Source: Caprella mutica
Lineage: Eukaryota > Arthropoda > Malacostraca > Amphipoda > Caprellidae
Assembly: GCA_947561585.1 (NCBI GenBank)
Contig: CANNZV010001853.1
Coordinates: forward strand, 163,922-227,921
Reading direction: 5' to 3'
Length of the DNA stretch: 64,000 nt
In this document: positions 1 to 10,972 of the stretch, piece after piece
Layout: every line of letters starts with the position of its first letter
How positions within the stretch are numbered: the stretch's first letter is position 1
Notes under the pieces: generated by a model
Database searches by the model: none
What the model saw: only the letters and a program-made list of their open reading frames with translations
What the model was told of the DNA's origin: nothing
Position numbers and translations under genes: made by a program

Positions 1-1346
1 ATCTATCAACAATAAGGGATCTATCTGCAGCAAAGGATCTATCTACAGCAAAGGATCTATCTTCAGCAAAGGATCTATCTACAGCAAAGTGATCTATCTA
101 CAGAAAGGGATCTATCTACAGCAAAGAATCTATCTACACTGAAGGATCTTTCTACAGCGAAAGATCTTTCTACAGCAGAGGATTTTTCTACAGCAAAGGA
201 TCTATCTACAGCAAAGGATCTATTTACAGTATGGGATCTATCTACAACAACGGTTTTATCTACAATAAAAGATCTATCTACAGAAAAGGATCTATCTACA
301 GCGTAGAATCTATCTAAAGCAAAGGATCCATCTACAGCAAAGGATCTATCTACAGTAAAGGATCTATCTACTGCAAAGGAACTGTCTACAGCAAAGGATC
401 TATCTACAACAAAGAATCTATCTACACCAAAGGATCAATCTACAGCAAATGATCTATCTACAGTAAAGGGACTACATACAGCAAAGGATCCATCTACAGT
501 CAAGGATCTATCAACAGCAAAGGATCAATCTATAGCAAAAGATCTATTTACAACAAAATGTCTATCCACAGCAAAAAATCTATCTACAGCGAAGGATCTA
601 TCTACAGGAAAGGATCTATCTACAGCAAAGGATCTATTTACAGTAAAGGAGCTATCTACAGCAAAAGATCTATCAACACTGAGGGATCTCTCTACAGCAT
701 AGGACCTATCTACAGTAAAGGATCTATCTACCTCATATGATCAATCCACAGCAAGAGATCTATCTACAGCAAAGGATCTATTTACAGAAAAGGAGCTATC
801 TACAGCAAAAGATCTATCTACAATAAGGGATCTATCTTCAGCAAAGGATATATCTACAGCAAATGATCTATCTTCAGCAAATGTTCTTTCTACAGCATAA
901 GATCTATCGACAGCAAAGGATCTATCTACAATAAGTGATCTATCTACATCAAAGGATCTATCTACAGCAAAAGATCTATCTACAACAAATGATCAATCTA
1001 CAGCAAAGGATATATCTACAGTAAAGGATCTCTATACAGCCAAAGGATCCATTTACAGCAAAGGACCTATCTACAGTAAGGGATCTATTTACAGCGAAGG
1101 ATCAATCTACAGAAAATGATCTATCAACAGCAAAGGATCTATCTACAGCATAGAATCTATCTACAGCAATGGATCTATCTACAGTAAAAGATCTTTTTGC
1201 AGCAAAGGATAAATCTACAGCAAAGGATCTTTTTACAGCGAAGGATCGATCTACAGCAAAGGATCCATCTACAGCAAAGGATCTATTTACAGCAAAGGAT
1301 CTATCTACACCAAAGGATCTATCTAAAGTCAAGGATTTATCTACTG
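1..1346. repeat. 18-bp minisatellite array, left of the retroelement
   Basis: Head-to-tail copies of GGATCTATCTACAGCAAA with substitutions and occasional 1-bp indels fill this stretch from the first base, so the array starts outside the window. Variant landmarks seen here (the CAACAACGG block near 245, the ACCTCATATGATC variant near 730, the CTCTATACAGCC variant near 1030) recur many times to the right of the retroelement, so this is the same array interrupted by an insertion. Open frames here read as hexapeptide repeats and show nothing like a gene. An apparent open frame at 1197-1478 starts in satellite and runs into the retroelement tail, so it is a chance chimera. Confidence 0.97.
1334..1346. 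repeat. Target-site duplication, left copy
   Basis: GATTTATCTACTG directly precedes the first non-satellite base. The same 13 bases resume at 4806. Undisturbed satellite elsewhere (for example near 8076-8110 and 10267-10300) reads GTCAAGGATTTATCTACTG followed by CAAAGGATCTCTC, which is exactly what results when the insert and one copy of these 13 bases are removed. Confidence 0.85.
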
Positions 1347-1382
1347 ATTGAAGAAAATAGAGGACTCCTTGGTTGCTACATT
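1347..1382 (-). other. 36-bp asymmetric 3' tail of the Penelope-like element
   Basis: These bases lie between the target-site duplication and the point (1383) where the left arm begins to match the right arm in inverse orientation. The right arm ends at 4805 with the same terminal sequence and goes straight into satellite without this tail. A short extension present at only one end has been described for Penelope elements, so I read it as part of the element and not as foreign filler. Confidence 0.6.
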
Positions 1383-2407
1383 ATGTTTAGGGTGAAGAAC
1401 TCAACAAGAAGTAGTTTGAATTTTCCCAAGCTTTCAGAATCCTTCGTGGTTTCCGTCTTCAGTGGTAACATTTATTAAAATACAAGCGACTTATAATCTA
1501 CCTACTAGTAATCATGATACATATCCTAACTTCTATTTTTTTATACATTTCAATTTTAATTTTTAACTATCTTATTAACTATAGGAACTATTTACTAAGG
1601 GACTTCCTATGCTCTATTTAAAGTGTCATCCTACCCATGCGTATAATAAGATTCTAATTTCCTCCTATTAAAAGTATGTTGACATTGTTACAATATTCTA
1701 ACATTATCAAAATCTAAACAATGGCCTGTATCTCTATTATGTTAATATATCTATGACTATTCTACTCTCTTAAGTACATTAGATTTATGTTCTTTAATTC
1801 TATCACCTAACATTCTACCTGTTTCTCCTACGTATTTACTATCACAATCCTAACAATCTATCTAGTATACTACATTAATTTTACATTTTTTCTCTAATCT
1901 ATCTTTTACTCTTATAACCTAATTGCCTATAGTATTAGTGGATCTATTACTCAATACAATGTCAAATGGTTTCAATATTTTTTAAACTCGTTCACTTGTT
2001 CTTTTTATGTATGGGGCTACTATGTATCTCTTATTGCTGTTCTCTTCTTCTCTTCTTTCTGGTTGTTATTCGTTTTGTAGGGCAATTCTCTTCTTATTTA
2101 TAACTCTATTAATTATTTAGTGTTAGATCTCGTCTTATTTCATCTTAATCGTCTTCTAAATGTGATTGGCTGCAAATTTTGAAAGCCCTGGATACTAATG
2201 AGTTTATCACACTGATTTTCTAAGTTTTTGAATTGTAGCTACTATAATTTAAATATTTTCCGGTATTTGAGGGTTTTCGGTATATTGTGAAATCTATTTA
2301 TCCACATTCTTTTTTCATGAGTTTGATATCCAGAAAAGCTAATTTGTTGTCCTCTTCTATTTCCTACGTGAATTGAATATGTTGGTTGATACTATTAATG
2401 AATGTAA
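1383..2407 (-). repeat. Left inverted arm of the Penelope-like element
   Basis: This arm is the reverse complement of 3765-4805, with scattered substitutions. It is about 16 bp shorter overall, mainly because of a 17-bp deletion near 2109. It holds the C-terminal end of the RT, the linker, the endonuclease and the 3' untranslated end. Substitutions between the arms show that they have diverged since they were joined. Examples are TAG here against TTG in the right arm near 2364, CGA against TGA in the YRKPSN segment, and GAACAT against GGATAT in the endonuclease. Confidence 0.93.
1550..2110 (-). pseudogene. GIY-YIG endonuclease part of the Penelope-like ORF (frame-shifted from the RT)
   Basis: Nicking endonuclease domain of the retroelement, expected to cut target DNA and prime reverse transcription. 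On the minus strand the frame runs without TGA to a TGA at 1550-1552. The GIY part reads VVY at 1865-1873. It is followed by a Cys-x-x-Cys knuckle (DC-x-DC, where x is a TAG codon), then YVGETGRML (YVGE at 1822-1833) and RIKEH at 1787-1801, which keeps the Arg and Glu expected in the GIY-YIG core. The downstream part contains a HNRDTGHCLDFDN stretch and LNR...VP, typical of Penelope C-termini. Fourteen in-frame TAA/TAG codons occur, all suiting glutamine. A 17-bp deletion near 2109, relative to the right arm, throws this domain out of frame with the RT, so the fused protein cannot be made without frameshifting. Confidence 0.85.
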
Positions 2408-3770
2408 ATAATGACTCTTTTCTATTTCCTGGAATGATGACTAAACAATCATCAACGTATCTTTTCCACAGTAATATTTCGCATGGAGGATTAGATAGAA
2501 TTTGTTTTTCTATGTTTTACATCACCATCTCAGCGATGACGGCTGATATTGGTGATCCCATGGGAGTTCCCTTTATCTGTTTGTATATGTCATTATTGTA
2601 TTGGAAGAAATTGGAATCAATACAAATTTTGACTAAATTCATTATGTCTTCTTTCTCGAGATTAGTCCAAGTATGAATTTCGTCATCCAATTCTATTGCT
2701 TCTGCTACGCACTACAATGCAAAATCTTAAGGAATGCAGGTAAATAGACTTTTTACATCATAAGAGACTAAAATGTTATCTTCCGGGACAATCATATTTT
2801 CCAACACTTCTTTAGCTTGGTAGGAATTTTTTAATTTCTATGGTGCTTTATCCGTTATTGGAGTAAGTAATTTCGACATAAATTTTGCTAGTTCATATGT
2901 AGGACTGTCTATGAATGACACTATTGGTCTAATTGGATTATCTACTTTATGCGTTTTTATATTGGCTTAAAATCTAGGAGTAATAGTTTTATTACAATAT
3001 AATTTCTTGTAGGTTTCATCATCTATTTTTTTATTATCTTTTAATTTCTTTAGTAGATAGTTCAGTTTGTTCTTCAAAGTATTCGTAGGATTTGATGATA
3101 ATTTAGAATAAGTACTAGTTTAGTTCAGATGATGTAGTACTTTATCATTATATTCAATTTAATCTGTAATTACTAAAGCATTTCCTTTATCAACTTTAGT
3201 TATTTTTATAGTTTGATCATTTTTTATAGTTTTCAATGTATCTTTTTCTCTATTTGTCAAGTTCAATTATTTTGCATTGCACATAGATATCTGAATAGCA
3301 TTTACTACATTTTACTTAACTTGTGGTTTGTCTCGATAAGATATGTCACGGCAATTTTCGATAGCTCCATCAACAGAAGCAGTAAGGGTCAGAATATCCC
3401 ATTTTGAGTGTCCTGTGTTGAAGTTAGATCCTTTCGACAATACATTTATTTGTTCTTGAGTTACTAATTTACTTGACAGATTAATCACGGCAGATCTATT
3501 CTAACGAACATTGTTGTTAATCCTAGCAATATTTAGATTTTCTAAATATTCATACTTTTCTATCAGTCGTATCTTCTCTTAAGACATTTTCCTGGTGTGT
3601 TTATCATTCGCGGTTTCAATTAGTCTTTACATCAATTCATTACTCAATATTCCAGTCAGTTTACATTTCAGTTGGTGTATTTTATTCTTGTACTCATGAA
3701 TCCTTTTATGATTATCACTAATGAAGAACTTTAAGCACATCTTTGGGAGAGTAATTTAAAAGTATTACAT
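2111..3770 (-). pseudogene. Penelope-like reverse transcriptase (open if TAA/TAG = Gln)
   Basis: RNA-dependent DNA polymerase of the element. On the minus strand, about 550 codons stay in one frame. Motifs in order are NLSSKLVT (about 3459-3482), KGNA (3177-3188), RPIVS followed by SPTYELAKF (about 2880-2930), YDVKSLFT with the motif-A aspartate (2739-2762), GTPMGSP (PMGSP at 2550-2564), and WKRYVDD (YVDD at 2448-2459) with the two catalytic aspartates. Next comes the AFLDIKL...YRKPSNTGKY connection typical of Penelope RTs. In the standard code the frame has 18 stops, all TAA or TAG and none TGA; about a dozen CAA/CAG codons are also used. If TAA/TAG are read as Gln, an ORF runs from ATG at 3770 to TGA at 1995. 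That ATG lies just inside the inverted-arm junction, and a TGA sits directly upstream, so the true N-terminus is probably lost. Past about 2110 the frame is shifted by a 17-bp deletion and the last residues are not native. Confidence 0.9.
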
Positions 3771-4805
3771 TCATTAATAGTATCAACCAACATATTCAAT
3801 TCACGTTGGAAATAGAAGAGGACAACAAATTAGCTTTTCTGGATATTAAACTCATGAAAAAAGAATGTGGATAAATAGATTTCACAATATACTGAAAACC
3901 CTCAAATACCGGAAAATATTTAGATTATAGTAGCTACAATTCAAAAACTTAGAAAATCAGTGTGATAAACTCATTAGTATCCAGGGCTTTCAAATTTGCA
4001 GCCAATCACATTTAGAAGACGAATTAGATGAAATAAGACGAGATCTAACACAAAATAATTATCCGAAAAGAGAAATTAATAGAGTTATAAATAAGAAGAG
4101 AATTGCCCTACAAAACGAATAACAACCAGAAAGAAGAGAAGAAGAGAACAGCAATAAGAGATACATAGTAGCCCCATACATAAAAAGAACAAGTGAACGA
4201 GTTTAAAGAATATTGAAACCATTTAACATTGTATTGAGTAATAGATCCACTAATACTATAGGCAATTAGGTTATAAGAGTAAAAGATAGATTAGAGAAAG
4301 AATGTAAAATTAATGTAGTATACTAGATAGATTGTTAGGATTGTGATAGTAAATACGTAGGAGAAACAGGTAGAATGTTAGGTGATAGAATTAAAGGATA
4401 TAAATCTAATGTACTTAAGAGAGTAGAATAGTCATAGATATATTAACATAATAGAGATACAGGCCATTGTTTAGATTTTGATAATGTTAGGATATTGTAA
4501 CAATGTCAACATACTTTTAATAGGAGGAAATTAGAATCATATTATACGCATGGGTAGGATGACACTTTAAATAGAGCATAGGAAGTCCCTTAGTAAATAG
4601 TTCCTATAGTTAATAAGATAGTTAAAAATTAAAATTGAAATGTATAAAAAAATTGAAGTTAGGATATGTATCATGATTACGAGTAGGTAGATTATAAGTC
4701 GCTGGTATTTTATTAATGTTAACCCTGAAGACGGAAACCACGAAGGATTCTGAAAGCTTGGGAAAACTCAAAACTACTTCTTGTTGAGTACTTCACCCTA
4801 AACAT
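3765..4805 (+). repeat. Right inverted arm of the Penelope-like element
   Basis: This arm is the inverted counterpart of 1383-2407. It begins at the codons just after the YVDD region of the RT and runs to the element's end at 4805. The arm joins the core at about 3765, where the minus-strand RT frame also begins, giving a head-to-head junction of a longer and a 5'-truncated copy. It lacks the 36-bp tail found at the other end. Confidence 0.93.
3768..4638 (+). pseudogene. 5'-truncated Penelope-like copy: RT C-terminus plus GIY-YIG endonuclease
   Basis: The plus-strand frame begins with the RT tail (INSINQHIQFTLEIEEDNK, then LAFLDIKL). It has a TGA at 3893-3895, where the other copy has CGA (Arg). 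It then loses one A in an A-run near 3992-3996, which shifts the frame. From about 4012 the endonuclease frame is open, read with TAA/TAG as Gln, to a TGA at 4636-4638, the same terminator as in the left arm. The linker missing from the left arm is intact here. VVY is at 4315-4323, then the Cys-x-x-Cys knuckle, and YVGE at 4354-4365. The RIKEH segment has become RIKGY, so the presumed catalytic glutamate is gone. It cannot make an active enzyme. Confidence 0.85.
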
Positions 4806-4818
4806 GATTTATCTACTG
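4806..4818. repeat. Target-site duplication, right copy
   Basis: GATTTATCTACTG follows the last retroelement base and continues as normal satellite (CAAAGGATCTCTCTAC). It matches the 13 bases at 1334-1346. The flanking bases differ on both sides, so the length is exactly 13. Confidence 0.85.
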
Positions 4819-7800
4819 CAAAGGATCTCTCTACAGCAAAGGATCTATCTACAGCAAAGGATCTATTTACAGCGAAGGATCTATCTACAACAAAGGATCT
4901 ATCTACAGCAAAGGATCTATCTACAGCAAAGGATCTATCTACAGCAAAGGATCTATCTACAGTCAAGGATTTATCTACTGCAAAGGATCTCTCTACAGCA
5001 AAGGATCAATCTACATTTAAGGATCTATCTTAAGCAAAGTATTTATCTACAGCAAATTATCTGTCTACACCAAAGAATCTTTCTACAGCGCAAGATCTGT
5101 CAACAGCAAAGGATCAATCTATAGCAAAAGATCCATTCACAACAAAAGTTCTATCTACAGCAAAGGATCTATCTACAGAAAAGGATCTATCTTCAGCAAA
5201 GGATCTATCTACAGTAAAGTGATCTATCTACAGTAAGGGATCTATCTACAGCAAAGAATCTATCTACACTATAGGATCTTTCTACAGCGAAAGATCTTTC
5301 TACAGCAGATGATCTTTCTACAGCAAAGGATCTATCTACAGCAAAGGATCTATTTACAGTATGGGATCTATCTACAACAACGGTTTTATCTACAATAAAA
5401 GATCTATCTACAGAAAAGGATCTATCTAAAGCGAAGAATCTATCTAAAGCAAAGGATCCATCTACAGCAAAGGATCTATCTACAGTAAAGGATCTATCTA
5501 CTGCAAAGGAACTGTCTACAGCAAAGGATCTATCTACAACAAAGAATCTATCTACAGCAAAGAATCTATGTTCAGCAAATAATCTATCTACAGCAAATGA
5601 TCTATCTACAGCAAAGGATAAATCTACAGCAAAGGATCAATCTACAGCAAATAATCTATCTACAGTAAAGGGATTTTATACAGCAAAGGATCTATCTACA
5701 GCAAAGGATCTATCTACAACAAAGGATCTATCTACAGTAAAGGATCTATCTACAACAACCGATTTATCTACAGCAAAGGATCTATCTACAGCAAAGGATC
5801 CATCTACAGCAAAAGATCTATCTACAGTAAAGGATCTATCTACTGCAAAGGATCTGTCTTCAGCAAAGGATCTATCTACAACAAAGAAACTATTTACAAC
5901 AAAGAATCCATGTTCAGCAAATGATCTATCTACAGCAAATGATCTATCTACAGCAAAGGATCAATCTACAGCAAAGGATCAATCTACAGCAAATAATCTA
6001 TCTACATTAAGGGACTATATACAACAAAGGATCCATCTAAAGTTGAGGATCTATCAACAGCAAAGGATCAATTTATAACAAAAGATCTATTTATAACAAA
6101 AGTTCTATCTACAGCAAAGAATCTATCTACAGCAAAGGATCTATCTACAGGAAAGGATCTATCTACAGCAAAGGATTTACAGTAAAGGAGCTATCTACAG
6201 CAAGAGATCTATCAACAATGAAGGATCTATCTTCAGCAAAGGATCTATCTACATCAAAGGATCTATCCTCAGAAAAGTATCTTAATAAAGCATAGGATCT
6301 ATGTACAGTAATGGATCTATCTACTGCATAGGATACATCTACTGCAAAGAATCTATCTACAGCAAAGAATCTATCTTCAGCAAAGAATCTATCTACAGCA
6401 AAGGATCTATCTACAGCAAAGGATCTGTTCTACAGCAAAGGATCTATCTACAGCAAAGGATCTATCTACAGTCATGGATTTATCTACTGCAAAGGATCTC
6501 TCTACAGCATAGGATCAATCTAAAGTTAAGGATCTACCTTAAGCAAAGGATCTATCAACAGCAAAGGATCTATCTAAAGCCAATGATCTATCTACAACAA
6601 AGGATCTATTTGCAACAGCAGCACTTTATACAGCAAAGGATCTATCTACAGCAAAGGATCTATCTTCGGCAAAGTGATCTATCTTCAGTAAGGGATCTAT
6701 CTACAGCAAAGAATCTGTCTTCACCAAAGGATCTTTCTATAACGCAGGATCTGTCAACAGCAAAGGATCAATCTATAGCAAAAGATCTATTTACAACAAA
6801 AGTTCAATCTACAGCAAAAAATCTATCTACAGCAAAGGATCTATCTACAGCAAATGATCTAACTACAGGAAAGGATCTATCTAAAGCAAAGGATCTATTA
6901 ACAGTAAAGGAGCTATCTACAGCAAAAGATCTATCTACAGTGGGGGATCGATCTACAGCAAAGGATCTATCTACAGCAAAGTGTTCCATCTACAGCAGAG
7001 GATCTATCTACAGCAAAGGATCTATTTACAGCAGAAGATCTTTTTACAGCAGAGGATCTATTTACAGCAGAAGATCTTTCTAAAGCAGAGGATCTTTCTA
7101 CGGCAAATGATCTATCTACAGCAAAGGATCTATTTACAGAAAAGGATCTATCTACAGCAAATTATCTATCTACAACGAACGATTTATCTACAGCAAAGGA
7201 TCTATCTACATATAAGGATCCATCTACAGCAAAGGATCTATCTACAGTAAAAGTTCTATCTACAGCAAAGGACCTATCTACAGTAAAGGATCTATCTACC
7301 TCATATGATCAATCCACAGCAAGGGATCTATCTACAGCAAAGGATCTATTTACAGTAAAGGAGCTCTCTACAGCAAAAGATCTATCTACAATAAGGGATC
7401 TATCTTCAGCAAAGGATATATCTACATCAAATGATCTATCTTCAGCAAAGGTTCTCTCTAAAGCATAAGATCTATCGACAGTAAAGGATCTATCTACAAT
7501 AAGTGATCTATCAACATCAAAGGATCTATCTACAGCAAAAGATCTATCTACAGCAAATGATCAATCTACAGCAAAGGATATATCTACAGTAAAGGAACTC
7601 TATACAGCCAAAGGATCCATTTACAGCAAATGACCTATCTACAGTAAGGGATCTATTTACAGCGAAGGATCAATCTACAGCAAATGATCTATCTACAGCA
7701 GAGGATCTATCTACAGCATAGGATCTATCTACAGCAATGGATCTATCTACAGTAAAAGATCTTTTTGCAGCAAAGGATAAATCTACAGCAAAGGATCTTT

Positions 7801-9100
7801 TTACAGCGAAGGATCGATCTACAGCAAAGGATCCATCTACAGCAAAGGATCCATCTACAGCAAAGGATCTATCTACAGAAAAGGATCTATCTACAGCAAA
7901 GGATCTATCTACAGTCAAGGATTTCTCTGCTGCAAAGGATCTCTCTACAGCAAAGGATCTATCTACAGCAAAGGATCTATTTACAGCGAAGGATCTATCT
8001 ACAACAAAGGATCTATCTACAGCAAAGAATCTATCTACAGCAAAGGATCTATCTACAGCAAAGGATCTATCTACAGTCAAGGATTTATCTACTGCAAAGG
8101 ATCTCTCAACAGCAAAGGATCAATCTACATTTAAGGATCTATCTTAAGCAAAGGATTTATCTACAGCAAAGGATCTATCTACAGCAAAGTGATCTATCTT
8201 CAGTAAGGGATCTATCTACAGCAAATTATCTGTCTACACCAAAGGATCTTTCTACACCGCAGGATCTGTCAACAGCAAAGGATAAATCTATAGCAAAAGA
8301 TCTATTTACAACAAAAGTTCTATCTAAAGCAAAGGATCTATCTACAGCAAAGGATCTATTTACAGTAAAGAAGCTATCTACAGCAAAAGATCTATCAACA
8401 ATGAGGGATCTATCTGCAGCAAAGGATCTATCTACAGCAAAGGATCTATCTTCAGCAAAGGATCTATCTACAGCAAAGTGATCTATCTACAGAAAGGGAT
8501 CTATCTACAGCAAAGAATCTATCTACACTGAAGGATCTTTCTACAGCGAAAGATCTTTCAACAGCAGAGGATCTTTCTACAGCAAAGGATCTATCTACAG
8601 CAAAGGATCTATTTACAGTATGGGATCTATCTACAACAACGGATTATCTACAATAAAAGATCTATCTACAGAAAAGGATCTATCTACAGCGAAGAATCTA
8701 TCTAAAGCAAAGGATCCATCTACAGCATAGAGCAAAGGATCTATCTACAGTAAAGGATCAATCTACAGCAAATGATCTATCTACAGTAAAGGGACTACAT
8801 ACAGCAAAGGATCTATATACACCAAAGGATCAATCTACAGCAAATGATCTATCTACAGTAAAGGGACTACATACAGCAAAGGATCCATCTACAGTCAAGG
8901 ATCTATCAACAGCAAAGGATCAATCTATAGCAAAAGATCTATTTACAACAAAAGTTCTATCTACAGCAAAAAATCTATCTACAGCAAAGGATCTATCTAC
9001 AGGAAAGGATCTATCTACAGCAAAGGATCTATTTACAGTAAAGGAGCTATCTACAGCAAAAGATCTATCAACACTGAGGGATCTATCTACAGCAAAGGAC
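4819..9100. repeat. 18-bp minisatellite, divergent segment
   Basis: Continuous 18-bp monomers with no gene. This part shares landmark variants with the rest of the array but is not part of a near-identical long duplication that I could see. It includes the longest single open frame in the satellite (6301-7083). That frame passes through the SKGSIY, QQRIYL and DLSTAK hexapeptide phases where 17- and 19-bp monomers shift the register, which argues against a selected protein. Variants present include TGATCTATCTTCAGTAAGG near 6675 and 8190, GCAACAGCAGCACTTTATAC near 6611, and the CTCTATACAGCC variant near 7600. Confidence 0.95.
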
Positions 9101-10972
9101 CTATCTACAGTAAAGGATCTATCTACCTCATATGATCAATCCACAGCAAGAGATCTATCTACAGCAAAGGATCTATTTACAGTAAAGGAGCTATCTACTG
9201 CAAAAGATCTATCTACAATAAGGGATCTATCTTCAGCAAAGGATATATCTACAGCAAATGATCTATCTTCAGCAAATGTTCTTTCTACAGCATAAAATCA
9301 ATCGACAGCAAAGGATCTATCTACAATAAGTGATCTATCAACATCAAAGGATCTATCTACAGCAAAAGATCTATCTACAGCAAATGATCAATCTACAGCA
9401 AAGGATATATCTACAGTAAAGGAACTCTATACTGCCAAAGGATCCATTTACAGCATAGGACCTATCTACAGTAAGGGATCTATTTACAGCGAAGGATCAA
9501 TCTACAGCAAATGATCTATCTACAGCAAAGGATCTATCTACAGCATAGAATCTATCTACAGCAATGGATTTATCTACAGTAAAAGATCTTTTTGCAGCAA
9601 AGGATAAATCTACAGCAAAGGATCTTTTTACAGCGAAGGATCGATCTACAGCAAAGGATCCATCTACAGCAAAGGATCCATCTACAGCAAAGGATCTATC
9701 CACAGAAAAGGATCTATCTACAGCAAAGGATCTATCTACAGTCAAGAATTTCTCTACTGCAAAGGATCTCTCTACAGCAAGGGATCTATCTACAGCAAAG
9801 GATCTATTTACAGTAAAGGAGCTCTCTACAGCAAAAGATCTATCTACAATAAGGGATCTATCTTCAGCAAAGGATATATCTACAGCAAATGATCTATCTT
9901 CAGCAAAGGTTCTTTCTACAGCATAAGATCTATCGACAGTAAAGGATCTATCTACAATAAGTGATCTATCAACATCAAAGGATCTATCTACAGCAAAAGA
10001 TCTATCTACAGCAAGTGATCAATCTACAGCAAAGGATATATCTACAGTAAAGGAACTCTATACAGCCAAAGGATCCATTTACAGCAATGGATCAATCTAC
10101 AGTAAAAGATCTTTTTGCAGCAAAGGATAAATCTACAGCAAAGGATCTTTTTACAGCGAAGGATCGATCTATAGCAAAGGATCCATCTACAGCAAAGGAT
10201 CCATCTACAGCAAAGGATCTATCTACAGCAAAGGATCTATCTACAGCAAAGGATCTATCTACAGTCAAGGATTTATCTACTGCAAAGGATCTCTCTACAG
10301 CAAAGGATCTATCTACAACAAAGGATCTATCTACAGCAAAGAATCTATCTACAGCAAAGGATCTATCTACAGCAAAGGATCTATCTACAGTCAAAGATTT
10401 ATCTACTGCAAAGGATCTCTCTACAGCAAAGGATCTCTCTACAGCAAAGGATCAATCTACATTTAAGGATCTATTTTAAGCAAAGGATTTATCTACAGCA
10501 AAGGATCTATCTACAGCAAAGTGATCTATCTTCAGTAAGGGATCTATCTACAGCAAATTATCTGTCTACACCAAAGGATCTTTCTACAGCGCAGGATCTG
10601 TCAACAGCAAAGGATAAATCTATAGCAAAAGATCTATTTACAACAAAAGTTCTATCTACAGCAAAGGATCTATTTACAGTAAAGAAGCTATCTACAGCAA
10701 AAGATCTATCAACAATAAGGGATCTATCTGCAGCAAAGGATCTATCTACAGCAAAGTGATCTATCTACAGAAAGGGATCTATCTACAGCAAAGAATCTAT
10801 CTAAACTGAAGGATCTTTCTGCAGCGAAAGATCTTTCTACAGCAGAGGATCTTTCTACAGCAAAGGATCTATCTACAGCAAAGGATCTATTTTCAGTATG
10901 GCATCTATCTACAACAACGGTTTTATCTACAATAAAAGATCTATCTACAAGAAAGGATCTATCTACAGCGAA

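Larger units (their letters stand above)
1347..4805 (-). mobile_element. Penelope-like retroelement (EN+), decayed, with inverted flanking arms
   Basis: This is a unique, AT-rich 3459-bp insert in the satellite. The minus strand encodes a reverse transcriptase with Penelope-type motifs and then a GIY-YIG endonuclease. A 5'-truncated second copy (last part of the RT, the endonuclease and the 3' end) lies head-to-head on the plus strand, so the two ends form long inverted arms around a 1.36-kb single-copy core. Linked partial copies, inverted or direct, are characteristic of Penelope-like elements. A 13-bp target-site duplication flanks the element. No long terminal repeats of retroviral type, gag, protease or integrase are seen. 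Both endonuclease-bearing copies carry frame lesions, so the copy is probably immobile. The start of the RT protein appears to be missing, because the core stops where the opposite arm begins. Confidence 0.92.

Noticed and set aside
1197..1478. Open frame crossing the satellite/retroelement boundary
   Set aside because: A chance fusion of QQRIYL repeat with antisense retroelement tail sequence.
2386..2676. Plus-strand open frame in the retroelement core
   Set aside because: It is antisense to the RT PMGSP/YVDD region; the minus strand carries the recognisable protein.
3213..3407. Plus-strand open frame of 64 codons
   Set aside because: Antisense to the RT segment upstream of the KGNA motif; no recognisable features of its own.
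1347..4805. Hammerhead ribozyme, known in some Penelope terminal repeats
   Set aside because: I looked for CTGATGA...GAAA cores on both strands of the arms and found none. CTGATTGAAGAAA at 1344-1356 is superficially similar but lacks the conserved core. A covariance-model search would be decisive.
1347..4805. LTR retrotransposon or DNA transposon with terminal inverted repeats
   Set aside because: The inverted arms are coding (RT end and endonuclease), no integrase, protease or transposase is present, and the RT motifs are of Penelope type.
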